A DNA stretch of 64,000 nucleotides from Rhodococcoides kroppenstedtii. GTDB lineage: Bacteria > Actinomycetota > Actinomycetes > Mycobacteriales > Mycobacteriaceae. The notes under the pieces are model-generated. The model saw only the letters and a program-made list of their open reading frames with translations, had not been told where the DNA came from and did not search any database. A program made the translations under genes and the position numbers. This document shows positions 22,712 to 32,033 of this stretch, piece after piece. Position 1 is the stretch's first letter. Every line of letters begins with the position of its first letter. Where the stretch lies: positions 87,522 to 151,521 of the forward strand of contig NZ_FOJN01000013.1 of NCBI RefSeq assembly GCF_900111805.1. Reading direction: 5' to 3'.

Positions 22712-23170
22712 ATGAAGGCGCTCGCGGTCGGACTACTGCTCTGTCTGACGCTCGCCGCCTGCAGTTCCGGCGCCGCCGAACCCGCCGACCCCGACGGCGC
22801 GGGAGCCAGCCCCACCGACATGGTTCCGGTACCCGGCGCCCCTCCCGTGCCGCACGAGGTACCGATCGACCAGTCCGGCACCGCGTTTCGCCCCGAGCCC
22901 GCCCTCGTCTTGGCGCAGTCGACACCGTTCGAGGCCTGGACCGCGCTGCCCGGCAATCGCATCGCGGTGCACTTCGTCACCGGCTCCCCCGAGTGCTACG
23001 GCGCCGACGCGACCGTCGCCGAGACCGAGCGTGACGTGACGATCACCGTCCGTACCGGCCGCCTCGCGTCCGCGCAGGACAAGACCTGCATCATGATCGC
23101 CGTCGTCGGCACCATGGAGCTCGACCTCTCCGCCCCGGTGGGCGACCGCACCGTGCGGAACGGAACCTGA
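22712..23170 (+). CDS. small secreted lipoprotein of unknown function
   Basis: 152 residues. MKALAVGLLLCLTLAACSSG gives a lipobox LAAC (Cys about residue 17), so the mature protein is membrane-anchored outside. A Pro/Ala/Asp-rich linker (about 18-55) precedes a compact domain with HFVTGSPECYGADATVAETE and two Cys residues that could form a disulfide. The domain resembles small immunoglobulin-like actinobacterial lipoprotein domains, but I do not recognise a named family. TACGGT seven bases before the ATG suggests a leaderless or very short-leader mRNA. Convergent with the VWA gene, whose stop is one base away. Confidence 0.78.
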   Translation: MKALAVGLLLCLTLAACSSGAAEPADPDGAGASPTDMVPVPGAPPVPHEVPIDQSGTAFRPEPALVLAQSTPFEAWTALPGNRIAVHFVTGSPECYGADATVAETERDVTITVRTGRLASAQDKTCIMIAVVGTMELDLSAPVGDRTVRNGT

Positions 23171-23171
23171 C

Positions 23172-25157
23172 CTACCTCCGCTTCCGCGACGACAGGTAGT
23201 CGCTGACCACCGCGGCACCCAGACCGTCGAGGTCCGGGGCGATCACGCGGCCGCCCACCCGGTGGGCCATGCGATCCACCACACGCGCCAACCCCGGATC
23301 GTCCCCGAGCCGGAAGATGGTGACCTGCGCGCCGATTCGGGCCACGGTGTCGAGTTCGCGCACCGTCAATCCCAGCGTGCGCGCACTCGGCGGATAGTCG
23401 AACACCGCGTTGCCGTCCGGCTCGAGGTGCGCCGTCGGTTCGCCGTCGGTCACGATCAGCACCACCGGCTGCGCGTTGGGGTGCCGGCGCAGGTGGCGCA
23501 CCGCGAGCATCAACGCGTGGTGCAGGTTGGTGCCCTGGTCCCAGGCGCCGTCGAGTCCCGCCAGTTCCGACGGGGTCAACGTCTGCGCGTGTCGACCGAA
23601 TCCGATCATCGTCAGCGCGTCGCCCCGGAACCTGGTGGACACCAAATGGTTCAGGGCCAGGGCCGTCTGCTTCATCGGCACCCACCGCCCCTCCATGACC
23701 ATGGAGAACGAGGTGTCGACCAGCAGCGCGACCGCGGCCTGGGACCGCTGCTGGGTCTCGGTGATCTCGACGTCCGCCACCGCCAGCCGCACGCCGACCG
23801 CCCCCGTCTCGGACCGCGGTTCCGCCGCGGTGCGCAGGACGGCATTGGTGACCGTCCGCACCACGTCCCAGGGTTCGGTGTCGCCGAACTCCCACGCGCG
23901 GGACGCGCCCGTGGGCTCGCCCATCGCACCCGCCCTCCGGGTGTCGCGCTCGCCGCGTCGCGACGCGAGGGACCCGGCCACGTCGCGCAGGGCGGCTTGA
24001 CCCAACTGCCGCATGGCTTTCGGGGACAGACGCCACTGACCGTCGGCGCCCTTGTCGAGGAACCCTTCCTGCTGCAGCGCCTCCTCCAGGTCGGCCAGCA
24101 TGCGCGCGTCGGCGGCCGCCTCGGGCCCGAGTTGCCGTAAAAGCGCGTCGGCGTCGATGTCGTCCAACGCCGCACCGTTGTACTGCTGGGAGAGTTGATC
24201 TCCCAACTCCTCGAGCTCGGCGATGTCCTGCAGCATGCCGGTCCCGTCGCCGAGCCCCATGCCCTGCTGCCCCCGGAAGTTCTGCGACCCGTCCCAGTCC
24301 TCACCGGGCCGGGCGGACTGCAGATTGGCGTCCAGTCGAGCCAGCTGATCCATCAGGTCCGGGCTGCCGAAGGCCTGCTGCGCCAACGCATCCAGCTCGG
24401 CACGCTGATCCGCCGAGAGGGAGTTGCGGAGCCGCTGCGCCGCCGCCGACCGCTGGGCGAGAGCGTCGATCAGCTCGTCCACGCTCTGCGGGTTCTCCGG
24501 GAAGAACTCGCCGTGATCGGCCATGAAGTCACGGAACTGCTGGTCGGTGTCCTCCCCGCGCGCGTGGGCGTCGAGCAGATCGTTGAGGTCCGAGAGCATC
24601 TGCTGCACCCGGGCGCGGTCCTCCTCCGTGGCGCCCTCGAGCGCTTGCTTCATGCCCTGGAAGCGTTGGTCGAGCACCTCGCGGCCGAGCAGATCCTTGA
24701 TCTTCTCGTAGTTCTCACGGGCCTCGGAGCTGCGCCAGTCGTAGTCGGTGAGCTCCTGCACGGCCTGCGCGGTCGACGGCGGCAGCTCGGCGAGCTGCAT
24801 CTCCGCGAATCGGGCGTCGTCGTCCAACGCCCTCGCCAACGCCTTGCGCTCCTCGAGCACCGCCTTGTCGAGCAGCTCGCGGACCTCCTGGAGGGTGCCG
24901 TCGAGGTTGCGGTTCTTCAACAGTTCCCGGCGCTTCCGGTTCGCGCGCGCCGCGAGATCGTCGAGCCCCCGCATCGATCGTGTTCCGCGGCGGAGCATCT
25001 CCTGCAGAGCCCGCCGCGGCGACGAGCCCTCGAGCACGTCGCGGCCGATGGTCTCGAGCGCTTCGCGCAGATCCACCGGCGGCGCAAGAGGATCCGGACC
25101 GTCGACGTACGGGCCGTATCGGGTCGACCGAATCGGACGGTCGGGTGAGCGGGCCAT
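23172..25157 (-). CDS. von Willebrand factor A domain protein paired with AAA ATPase (Rv0959-like)
   Basis: 661 residues. The N-terminal 400 residues are charged and helical (repeated RARANRKRRELLKNRNL-like segments, many Gln/Glu). The C-terminal 200 form a VWA domain with an intact MIDAS: DTSFS about residue 481, the Thr region GTNLHHAL and VTDGEPT. A long helical part plus C-terminal VWA beside a MoxR/ChlI-like ATPase is the CoxE/BchD-like pairing, thought to work as a metal-insertion or protein-remodelling chaperone. Client unknown. The ATG overlaps the stop of the ATPase gene by one base (TGATG). The gene order matches Rv0958-Rv0959 of M. tuberculosis (from memory). Confidence 0.88.
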   Translation of the reverse strand: MARSPDRPIRSTRYGPYVDGPDPLAPPVDLREALETIGRDVLEGSSPRRALQEMLRRGTRSMRGLDDLAARANRKRRELLKNRNLDGTLQEVRELLDKAVLEERKALARALDDDARFAEMQLAELPPSTAQAVQELTDYDWRSSEARENYEKIKDLLGREVLDQRFQGMKQALEGATEEDRARVQQMLSDLNDLLDAHARGEDTDQQFRDFMADHGEFFPENPQSVDELIDALAQRSAAAQRLRNSLSADQRAELDALAQQAFGSPDLMDQLARLDANLQSARPGEDWDGSQNFRGQQGMGLGDGTGMLQDIAELEELGDQLSQQYNGAALDDIDADALLRQLGPEAAADARMLADLEEALQQEGFLDKGADGQWRLSPKAMRQLGQAALRDVAGSLASRRGERDTRRAGAMGEPTGASRAWEFGDTEPWDVVRTVTNAVLRTAAEPRSETGAVGVRLAVADVEITETQQRSQAAVALLVDTSFSMVMEGRWVPMKQTALALNHLVSTRFRGDALTMIGFGRHAQTLTPSELAGLDGAWDQGTNLHHALMLAVRHLRRHPNAQPVVLIVTDGEPTAHLEPDGNAVFDYPPSARTLGLTVRELDTVARIGAQVTIFRLGDDPGLARVVDRMAHRVGGRVIAPDLDGLGAAVVSDYLSSRKRR

Positions 25158-26542
25158 CAGCTGTACACCGTCTGCCCGTCGTCGGCGGTGTCCTTGCCGA
25201 TACGCCGCGCGAGATACAGACCCTCCAGAGCCAGTTCGAGGGCGGACGCCCGCTCCCCCACCGAGGTCGCGCCGAGCCGCTGGGCGACCTCGTCGACCAC
25301 CGGGAGGTCGGGAAGCGCGTCGAGCAACGCCTTCGCCGTCACGCGGGCGCCGGTGACCACCGGCTCGCCCTGGTCGATCGCATTCACCAGCGGGCCGAGA
25401 TCGATGCCGCCCAACGACTCTCGCGCCGTGTCCGCGGTGGCACGACGCAGCAGGTGAGTCAGCACCTCGATCTCGCGACCTTCCTCGCCGGATTCGAACT
25501 CGACCTTGCCGCGTAGGACGTCGACGACCGTCGTCGTGTCCACCGGCCGTGCCACGGGGTCGTCCTCCCCCAGCACGGCGGCGCGGTGAATCGCGGCCGC
25601 GCCCACCGTCTCCGCCGCGGCGACGGCGAATCGCGCCGAGACGCCGGAACGCTGGTCCACCGAGGGCGATTCGCGCAGCAGCCTCGTGAAACGGGCCAGG
25701 ACCTCGAGAACGTGCGGCGGCACGTCGGCGGACAGGTCCGCCTCCTGCTCGATCACCGAGATCTCGTCGGTGAGCAGAAGCGGGTAGTGCGTGCGGATCT
25801 CCGCACCGAACCGGTCCTTGAGGGGGGTGATGATGCGGCCGCGGTTGGTGTAGTCCTCGGGGTTCGCGCTGGCCACCAACAGCACGTCGAGCGGCAGCCG
25901 CACGGTGTAGCCGCGGATCTGGATGTCCCGCTCCTCCATGACGTTCAGCAACGACACCTGGATGCGTTCGGCGAGATCGGGAAGCTCGTTGATGGCGACG
26001 ATGCCCCGGTGCGTGCGCGGCACCAGGCCGTAGTGGATGGTCTCGGGGTCGCCGAGGCTGCGGCCCTCGGCCACCTTGACCGGGTCCACGTCGCCGACGA
26101 GGTCGGCGACCGAGGTGTCCGGCGTCGCCAACTTCTCGGAGTACCGCTCGCTGCGGTGACGCCAGGCGACAGGAAGGTCGTCGCCGAGTTCCGCGGCGCG
26201 GCGGATCGACGCGGGCGTGATCGGCTCGTACGGGTGCTCGCCGAGCTCGGATCCGTCGATGACGGGAGTCCACTCGTCGAGCAGGGTCACGAGGGTGCGG
26301 AGAAGTCGGGTCTTGCCCTGGCCGCGCTCGCCGAGCAGCACGACGTCGTGCTGCGCGAGCAGGGCGCGTTCGAGTTGCGGGAGGACGGTGTCCTCGAAGC
26401 CCAGGATGCCGGGCCAGGCGTCATGCCCGTCGCGGAGGGCGGCGAGCAGGTTCTCACGAAGTTCGGTCTTCACGGATTTCTGGACATGGCCCGACGCGCG
26501 GAGTTCACCGAGTGTGGTCGGACGGTCGATGCTCGAGGTCAC
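25157..26542 (-). CDS. MoxR/ChlI-type AAA+ ATPase (Rv0958-like)
   Basis: 461 residues. AAA+ core with Walker A GERGQGKTR (about residue 70), Walker B-like GIVAINELPDL, sensor-1-like LLVASANPEDYTNRG and the later ADLSADVPPHVLEVLARF lid region. This is the magnesium-chelatase subunit I/MoxR class. Coupled to the downstream VWA gene by a one-base overlap, so the two products very likely form a complex. No chlorophyll or cobaltochelatase genes are nearby, so the chelatase name should not be read as function. The GTG at 26542 sits one base after GGAGAA, an unusually tight spacing, so the real start may be slightly different. Confidence 0.88.
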   Translation of the reverse strand: MTSSIDRPTTLGELRASGHVQKSVKTELRENLLAALRDGHDAWPGILGFEDTVLPQLERALLAQHDVVLLGERGQGKTRLLRTLVTLLDEWTPVIDGSELGEHPYEPITPASIRRAAELGDDLPVAWRHRSERYSEKLATPDTSVADLVGDVDPVKVAEGRSLGDPETIHYGLVPRTHRGIVAINELPDLAERIQVSLLNVMEERDIQIRGYTVRLPLDVLLVASANPEDYTNRGRIITPLKDRFGAEIRTHYPLLLTDEISVIEQEADLSADVPPHVLEVLARFTRLLRESPSVDQRSGVSARFAVAAAETVGAAAIHRAAVLGEDDPVARPVDTTTVVDVLRGKVEFESGEEGREIEVLTHLLRRATADTARESLGGIDLGPLVNAIDQGEPVVTGARVTAKALLDALPDLPVVDEVAQRLGATSVGERASALELALEGLYLARRIGKDTADDGQTVYS

Positions 26543-26585
26543 TTCTCCAACGTACGAGCCGGACGGCGATCCGGCACGCCCGCGC

Positions 26586-26912
26586 TCAGTGACCGGTCTG
26601 ATCCATCAGGTCCTTGCCCTCCGCGTTCTTCACGCGCTTGCGTTCGAGCAGGACGAGGGCGAGGCCGGCCGCCCAGAGGACGACGGTCGCCGGAAAGAGG
26701 ATCATCGCCCACCCCGAGAAGCCGTAGCCGGCCGCCACCAGAGCGGATCCCAGCGCCCCCAGACCCAGGGCGATGAGGAAGTATCCCGGCCAGTTCCGCG
26801 CGTCGGCGATCGCCTCGCCCGCGTGGGCGCGCATGGTCCGTTCGTCGTCCCGCGGTTCGCGCTCCTCGCTTCCCTCGGCCTCGCCGTCGGGCGCCACTCG
26901 GTCCGGAGTCAT
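26586..26912 (-). CDS. small two-helix membrane protein, unknown function
   Basis: 108 residues. About 40 N-terminal residues are acidic and polar, then two hydrophobic helices (YFLIALGLGALGSALVAAG and WAMILFPATVVLWAAGLAL) with a short loop, and a basic C-terminal tail. The pattern is that of small actinobacterial membrane proteins of unknown role. It lies 43 bases upstream of the ATPase gene on the same strand and is divergent from the glutathione peroxidase gene. Codon use is like its neighbours. Confidence 0.7.
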   Translation of the reverse strand: MTPDRVAPDGEAEGSEEREPRDDERTMRAHAGEAIADARNWPGYFLIALGLGALGSALVAAGYGFSGWAMILFPATVVLWAAGLALVLLERKRVKNAEGKDLMDQTGH

Positions 26913-26981
26913 GCGCCGCGTCTACCCTGGCGAAAACCGGACCAAACCCCCTGCGACGGTTCTTCGGTAGCGTCGTCGGAT

Positions 26982-27476
26982 GTGACCACGACCAGTGCCT
27001 ACGACTTCACCGCCACCACCATCGACGGCGAGCCCGTCGACCTCGCGGACTACCGCGGGAAGCCGCTGTTGATCGTCAACACCGCCTCGCAGTGCGGGTT
27101 CACGCCGCAGTACGAAGGTCTCGAAGCGCTGCACCGCACCTACGGCCCGCGCGGGCTCGTGGTGCTGGGGTTCCCGTGCGATCAGTTCGGCCATCAGGAG
27201 CCGGGTGATGCCGAGGAAATCAAGAACTTCTGCTCGCTGCGGTACGACGTGACCTTCCCCCTCCACGAGAAGATCGATGTGAACGGCGACGAGGCTCACC
27301 CGCTCTATCAGTGGCTGCGGAAGCAGAAGTCCGGCGTGCTGGGCAACCGCATCAAGTGGAATTTCACCAAGTTCCTGGTGGACGCCGACGGTCGAGTGGT
27401 GGACCGCTTCGGCCCCACCACCAAGCCCGAGAAGCTCGCCGACCCGATCGAGAAGGTGTTGACGGACCGAGCATGA
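26982..27476 (+). CDS. glutathione peroxidase-family thiol peroxidase
   Basis: 164 residues. Reduces hydroperoxides. The peroxidatic residue is Cys (about residue 38 in NTASQCGFTPQYEGL), not selenocysteine. LGFPCDQFGHQEPG contains the Gln and a second Cys, NFCSLRYDVTFPL a third, and KWNFTKFLVD the Trp-Asn-Phe motif. Bacterial Cys-type members usually run on thioredoxin rather than glutathione. The GTG at 26982 is preceded by TAGCGT with eight bases between and no ribosome site, so leaderless transcription is likely. Its stop overlaps the next ATG (ATGA). Confidence 0.94.
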   Translation: MTTTSAYDFTATTIDGEPVDLADYRGKPLLIVNTASQCGFTPQYEGLEALHRTYGPRGLVVLGFPCDQFGHQEPGDAEEIKNFCSLRYDVTFPLHEKIDVNGDEAHPLYQWLRKQKSGVLGNRIKWNFTKFLVDADGRVVDRFGPTTKPEKLADPIEKVLTDRA

Positions 27477-27829
27477 CCGCACCCGATCCGACGATGGAGG
27501 CGATCACCGCGGCCGTCGTCCGCGGTCGCGGTGGTGATGTCGCCGGGGCGCGGTCCGACCTCGAGGCCCTGTGGTCCGAGATCGGGGTGGGCGGTGACCC
27601 GTTCCATCGGTGCACGCTGGCGCACTACCTCGCCGATCTGAACCTCGCCGACAACCTCCGGCGATCGGGGTCCTTTCCGGCCGCCGACCACCTCGATCGC
27701 GCCGAGGAGCGTCTGTCGGCACTACCCGACGACGCGTACGGCGACATGATTCGCTCCGCCCTCACCGAGCTGCGCCGGGCGGTGGCCGAGCTTCGCACCG
27801 AACGCCTGTCGACTGCGCCTGATTCCTGA
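27473..27829 (+). CDS. small helical protein co-translated with glutathione peroxidase
   Basis: 118 residues. All-helical by composition, with TPR-like features: DVAGARSDLEALWSEIG, then FHRCTLAHYLADLNLADNL and GSFPAADHLDRAEERLSAL. Similar short tetratricopeptide-like proteins occur in actinobacteria and their function is unknown. The ATG overlaps the peroxidase stop by four bases, so the two are translated together; a role in the same oxidative-stress response is inference only. No signal peptide or membrane helix. Confidence 0.75.
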   Translation: MTAPDPTMEAITAAVVRGRGGDVAGARSDLEALWSEIGVGGDPFHRCTLAHYLADLNLADNLRRSGSFPAADHLDRAEERLSALPDDAYGDMIRSALTELRRAVAELRTERLSTAPDS

Positions 27830-27884
27830 TCCCGTCCCGGATTCCGGTCGATCGAGCGGCGGGTGTCGGTGGGGGTCTTTACAA

Positions 27885-27900
27885 TCGAACACATGAGCGA
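27885..27900 (+). promoter_or_regulatory. candidate LexA (SOS) box overlapping the start of the 13E12 gene
   Basis: TCGAAC-ACAT-GAGCGA against the actinobacterial SOS consensus TCGAAC-N4-GTTCGA: ten of twelve consensus positions agree. It starts at the last base of a good -10 (TACAAT, 27880-27885) and covers the ATG at 27893. Mycobacterial 13E12 genes are known to carry LexA sites, which supports the reading. Confidence 0.5.
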
Positions 27901-29770
27901 TCGGGGGGTCGGAGCGGTGGGGGATGCGCAGGTGGGGGGCGTTGCCTGGGGTGCGCGTGACCATGCTGCCGTGGGCTTGCCCGTGTCCTTCGACCTGCCC
28001 GTCGGTGGGCACCTCGACGCCCTGGCCGACCTGGCTGCGGGGGCGGCGTACCTGGAATGGCGCCGATATCAGCATGCCGCCGCCTTGCACACCGACCTCG
28101 TCGTCCCCGAGGAGGACTGCGACGAGCGGGCAGTCGATGCGTTCGCCCAGTGCGCCGCCCGCCTCGCCACCACCCTGTCGGTGTCGCAGTACGTCGCCGA
28201 ACGACTCCTCGACAACGCCGTCGCCCTCCGCGACCGCCTCCCTCGGGTGGCGGAATGCCTACGCGACGGGGTGGTCTCCCCGACTTTCATTCGCACCATC
28301 GTCTCCCGCACCGAACTCATCCACGGTCGCCCGTACCAGGAGCAGGTGGACGCCGACATCGCCGCCGCCCTGCGGAAGCCGGGGTCGTGGTCGACAGCCC
28401 GAGTGCGGGATCTGTGCGATCAGATGGTCTACCGCCGCGACCCCGACGCCGTCCGCGAACGCCGAGACGACGCACTGAAGGGGCGGTGCTTCTTTACCGA
28501 GGCCGGACTCGACGGCATGGCGACGGTGGGGGCGACGATGTCCGCCGAACGCGCCGCGGTCATCGCTCGTGTCGTCGAACGCCTCGCCGCACAAGTGTGC
28601 CGGCACGACAGTCGCACGAAGACCGCGCGGGCGTCGGATGCGTTGTTCGCGTTGGTCAAGCACGCCCCGTTCGGGTGCGACTGCGCACGCCCGGAGTGCG
28701 CGTTCGCGGTGGTCGATGCGGACGAGGTCGCGGCGAACGCGGCGCGCATCGTCATTCACGTGGTCACCGACACCACCACCCTCACCGGACCCGTACCTGC
28801 AACCACCACCCCTGCCGAGGCTGCGGCAGAGCCGGCAGCGCGGGCACAGACTCGGGGCGCCGACACGACCGCGGTTGCCGCAGAGGGAGTTGCGGTCGAG
28901 GAGGTCGTGGTCGAGGAGCGTACGGGCGATGACGTTGCGGCCGAGGAGACTCCGGCCGAAGCTGTTGCCGCCGAGACGGTCTCGACCGACGAGGGCGCGG
29001 CCAACGACGGTGCAGCCGAGGAAGCGACGGATGAGGTTGCCGTCGAGGCGGCAGCGGTCGAGGCCGGTCCCGAGTCCGAGCACGCGCCGGAGCTGGTGGA
29101 CGGTGTCGGCTACATCGCCGGACTGGGCATCGTCTCCGGCGCCCACGTCCGCGACCTCGCCGCCGACCCCGCCACCCTCATCCGCCCCCTCGGCGACGGC
29201 ACCGACACCCCACTCCCCGCGACCCAACCGGCGGACCCCTACCGGCCGTCCGCGGCGCTGAACACCTACATCCGCGCCCGAGACCGGTACTGCACCTGGC
29301 CCGGCTGCACCCGACCCGCCTGGGACGGCGACCTCGACCACATCACCGAATACGACCACCGCAACCCCGAGCGAGGCGGGCAGACCTCCGCCTGCGGGCT
29401 CGGCGCGAAATGCCGATTCCACCACCTGCTGAAAACGTTCGGCGACTTCGTCGACGACCAGTACCCTGACCCCGAGAACCCCGGGCGGGTCATCCGCACG
29501 TTCACCATCCCCGAGGGCCGCACCGTCCTCGGCCCCGCCTACACCGGGTTCGACACCCACCCGGGCCTGGACATGATCGTCTTCGGCGACCCACCCGCGA
29601 CCGGCAAGAACCACCCGCCGGCACCGGGCGAACCCGAGCCCACTCGCCCCGCCCCCCGCACCGAGCAGAAACACGCCCGCCGACGGCAGGAACGCAATCG
29701 AAACCGTTTGCGCAACAACCTGAACGGGGTCCGGCCACCCGAACCGGACGACGCACCACCCCCGTTCTGA
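27893..29770 (+). CDS. 13E12/DUF222 HNH endonuclease-domain protein
   Basis: 625 residues. The N-terminal DUF222 region (about 30-290; RLATTLSVSQYVAERLLDNA, GVVSPTFIRTIVSRT) is followed by a low-complexity Ala/Val/Glu/Thr linker of roughly 80 residues (from about 305) made of imperfect EE-A-V-A repeats. A C-terminal HNH domain follows (TYIRARDRYCTWPGCTRPA, DLDHITEYDH, then CRFHHLLKT). HNH Cys and His residues are intact, so nuclease activity is plausible. Such proteins are multicopy in Rhodococcus and Mycobacterium and behave like mobile or SOS-linked genes of unclear function. ATG 27893 was chosen over the upstream GTG because of TACAAT seven bases before it. A terminator follows. Confidence 0.9.
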   Translation: MSDRGVGAVGDAQVGGVAWGARDHAAVGLPVSFDLPVGGHLDALADLAAGAAYLEWRRYQHAAALHTDLVVPEEDCDERAVDAFAQCAARLATTLSVSQYVAERLLDNAVALRDRLPRVAECLRDGVVSPTFIRTIVSRTELIHGRPYQEQVDADIAAALRKPGSWSTARVRDLCDQMVYRRDPDAVRERRDDALKGRCFFTEAGLDGMATVGATMSAERAAVIARVVERLAAQVCRHDSRTKTARASDALFALVKHAPFGCDCARPECAFAVVDADEVAANAARIVIHVVTDTTTLTGPVPATTTPAEAAAEPAARAQTRGADTTAVAAEGVAVEEVVVEERTGDDVAAEETPAEAVAAETVSTDEGAANDGAAEEATDEVAVEAAAVEAGPESEHAPELVDGVGYIAGLGIVSGAHVRDLAADPATLIRPLGDGTDTPLPATQPADPYRPSAALNTYIRARDRYCTWPGCTRPAWDGDLDHITEYDHRNPERGGQTSACGLGAKCRFHHLLKTFGDFVDDQYPDPENPGRVIRTFTIPEGRTVLGPAYTGFDTHPGLDMIVFGDPPATGKNHPPAPGEPEPTRPAPRTEQKHARRRQERNRNRLRNNLNGVRPPEPDDAPPPF

Positions 29771-29791
29771 CGCGCCGCTCGGCGGCGCGTC
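29769..29791. terminator. convergent terminator between 13E12 gene and purH
   Basis: Ten-base perfect stem GACGCGCCGC (29769-29778) / GCGGCGCGTC (29782-29791) with a three-base loop, starting at the 13E12 stop codon. There is no T run on either side, as is common in high-G+C actinobacteria. Confidence 0.6.
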
Positions 29792-29805
29792 GGAACCGGC
29801 GTCGG

Positions 29806-31368
29806 CTAGTGCGCGAAGTGGCGGGAGCCGGTGAGGTACATCGTGACGCCCGCATCACGCGCGGCAGCAATGACCTCGTCGTCGCGAATGGATCCACCCG
29901 GCTGCACCACCGCGGTGACGCCGGCCGCAGCGAGGATCTGGAATCCGTCGGGGAAGGGGAAGAACGCATCGGACGCTGCCACCGCACCGCGGGCGCGATC
30001 ACCGGCCCGACGCACGGCGAGTTCCGCCGAGTCGACCCGGTTCACCTGCCCCATACCCACACCGACGGACGCCCCACCCGAGGCGAGGAGGATCGCATTG
30101 GACTTCACTGCTCGGCAGGCGCGCCACGCGAACTGCAGGTCGGCGAGTTGCGCCTCGTCCGCGGGCTCGCCGACCGCGAGGGTCCACCCCGACGGGTCGT
30201 CGCCGTCGGCGTCGAGGAGGTCGCGGTCCTGCACCAGCAGTCCGCCCGAGATTTGCCGGGTCTCCGGAACGGCGGCCGGTGGCTCGGCGATCAACACGCG
30301 GATGTTCTTCTTGCGCTGCAGAACCGGCAGCGCACCGTCGGCGTAGGACGGCGCAATGATCACCTCGGTGAAGATCTCGGCGACCTGCTCGGCCATCTCG
30401 ACGGTGACTTCGCGGTTGGCAGCGATGACGCCGCCGTAGGCACTCACCGGGTCGCAGGCGTGCGCGTTGCGGTGCGCCTCGGCGATGGATCCGCTGTGCG
30501 AGACGGCGATGCCGCACGGGTTGGCGTGCTTGATGATCGCGACCGCGGGCGCATCGTGGTCGAACGCCGCACGCCACGCGGCGTCACCGTCGGTGTAGTT
30601 GTTGTACGACATCTCCTTGCCGTGCACCTGCTCGGCCTGCGCGATGCCGGAACCGGACGTCGCGTCCACGTACAGCGCCCCGCCCTGATGCGGGTTCTCG
30701 CCGTAACGCAGCACCGAGGCGCGCTCGTAGGTGGCGCCGGTCCACGTCGGGAACGCCTCGTCGGCGGCCGAGTACTCCGTCATCCAGGACGCGACGGCCA
30801 CGTCGTACGCGGCGGTGTGCTGAAAAGCCTGCGCCGCGAGCCGGATTCGCTGCTCCAGGGTGAAGCCGCCCGTCGTCACCGCGGTGAGGACGTCATCGTA
30901 CCGAGCGGGGTCGACCACCACCGCCACCGACGGATGGTTCTTCGCCGCGGCGCGCACCATCGACGGTCCGCCGATGTCGATCTGCTCGATGCACTCGTCC
31001 GCCGACGCACCCGACGCCACGGTGTCGGTGAACGGATACAGGTTCACCACGACGAGCTCGAACGCAGCGACACCCAGGTCCTCGAGCTGCGCTACGTGCT
31101 CGTCGCGACGCGTGTCGGCGAGGATGCCCGCGTGCACCCGCGGGTGCAGGGTCTTGACCCGACCGTCGAGGGTCTCGGGGAACCCGGTGAGTTCCTCGAC
31201 CGGCGTCACCGGCACCCCGGCGTCGGCGATGCGCTTGGCGGTCGATCCGGTGGACACGATCTCGACGCCCGCAGCGTGCAGGCCCGCGGCCAGCTCGTCG
31301 AGGCCGCTCTTGTCGTACACGCTGACCAGAGCGCGCCGGACGGCTCTGCGGTTCACGGGGCTAGTCAC
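29806..31368 (-). CDS. purH: bifunctional AICAR formyltransferase / IMP cyclohydrolase
   Basis: 520 residues. Performs the last two steps of IMP synthesis. The N-terminal third is the cyclohydrolase/MGS-like domain ([43 protein letters not shown]). The rest is the AICARFT domain ([22 protein letters not shown] with the catalytic Lys-His, [23 protein letters not shown]). The GTG at 31368 is chosen: it overlaps the purN stop by eight bases, and an in-frame ATG at 31392 would extend the protein by eight residues. Operon order purN-purH is conserved in mycobacteria. Convergent with the 13E12 gene across a strong hairpin. Confidence 0.97.
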   Translation of the reverse strand: MTSPVNRRAVRRALVSVYDKSGLDELAAGLHAAGVEIVSTGSTAKRIADAGVPVTPVEELTGFPETLDGRVKTLHPRVHAGILADTRRDEHVAQLEDLGVAAFELVVVNLYPFTDTVASGASADECIEQIDIGGPSMVRAAAKNHPSVAVVVDPARYDDVLTAVTTGGFTLEQRIRLAAQAFQHTAAYDVAVASWMTEYSAADEAFPTWTGATYERASVLRYGENPHQGGALYVDATSGSGIAQAEQVHGKEMSYNNYTDGDAAWRAAFDHDAPAVAIIKHANPCGIAVSHSGSIAEAHRNAHACDPVSAYGGVIAANREVTVEMAEQVAEIFTEVIIAPSYADGALPVLQRKKNIRVLIAEPPAAVPETRQISGGLLVQDRDLLDADGDDPSGWTLAVGEPADEAQLADLQFAWRACRAVKSNAILLASGGASVGVGMGQVNRVDSAELAVRRAGDRARGAVAASDAFFPFPDGFQILAAAGVTAVVQPGGSIRDDEVIAAARDAGVTMYLTGSRHFAH

Positions 31369-31987
31369 TGGGAATCTGGGCCTTTCGTCCATCGATGATG
31401 ACTCCGCGGGCGGCGACGGCGGCGACCACCTCGATCAGTAGACGCCGCTCGACGATCTTGATGCGCTCGTGCAGCGACGACTCGTCGTCACCCACGAACA
31501 CCGGAACGGCTTCCTGGGCGAGGATGGGGCCGGTGTCGACCCCCTCGTCCACCAGGTGCACGGTGGTGCCGCTGACCCGCACCCCGGCGGCCAGCGCGTC
31601 GCGCACGGCGCACGCCCCGGGAAACGACGGCAGCAGCGCCGGATGCGTGTTCAACACGCGACCACCGAAGCGGGCCAGGAAGTGCGGACCGAGGATGCGC
31701 ATGAACCCGGCGCTCACGACGTAGTCGGGATCGAACTGCGCCACGGCGGCGGTGATCGCGTGGTCCCATTCGGCGCGGTCGGCGTGATCGCACGGGCGCA
31801 CCCGCGTCGCCCCGATCACGGACTCGGCGGGACACTCGCGATCCACCACGACACCGACCACGTCGGCGGGGAAATCCGGGGCCGACGCGGCCTCGACCAG
31901 CGAACGAAGCAGCGAACCGGCTCCCGACGCCAGCACCACCACCCGAGCCGCGCGGGCTCGGGGGGACGTCGCGGGCGGAGCAGACAG
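31361..31987 (-). CDS. purN: phosphoribosylglycinamide formyltransferase, probable CTG start
   Basis: 208 residues. Transfers a formyl group from 10-formyl-THF to [20 protein letters not shown] is the N-terminal GART motif, [11 protein letters not shown] and [14 protein letters not shown] hold the catalytic Asn-His, and [17 protein letters not shown] holds the catalytic Asp. No ATG, GTG or TTG occurs in frame at a suitable place. The best start is a CTG (31987) six bases after GAGGAGA (32000-31994), giving [22 protein letters not shown], close in length to the mycobacterial protein. First gene of purN-purH, 46 bases after the DUF6350 gene. Confidence 0.92.
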   Translation of the reverse strand: MSAPPATSPRARAARVVVLASGAGSLLRSLVEAASAPDFPADVVGVVVDRECPAESVIGATRVRPCDHADRAEWDHAITAAVAQFDPDYVVSAGFMRILGPHFLARFGGRVLNTHPALLPSFPGACAVRDALAAGVRVSGTTVHLVDEGVDTGPILAQEAVPVFVGDDESSLHERIKIVERRLLIEVVAAVAARGVIIDGRKAQIPSD

Positions 31988-32033
31988 CGCGCTTCTCCTC
32001 GGCTTCGAACGACGGGCGGGGGCGAGGAGAAGC

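Noticed and set aside
25157..26542. Assigning the AAA ATPase as a magnesium chelatase of chlorophyll synthesis
   Set aside because: No tetrapyrrole chelatase large subunit or chlorophyll gene is present; the MoxR/VWA context gives a more general interpretation.
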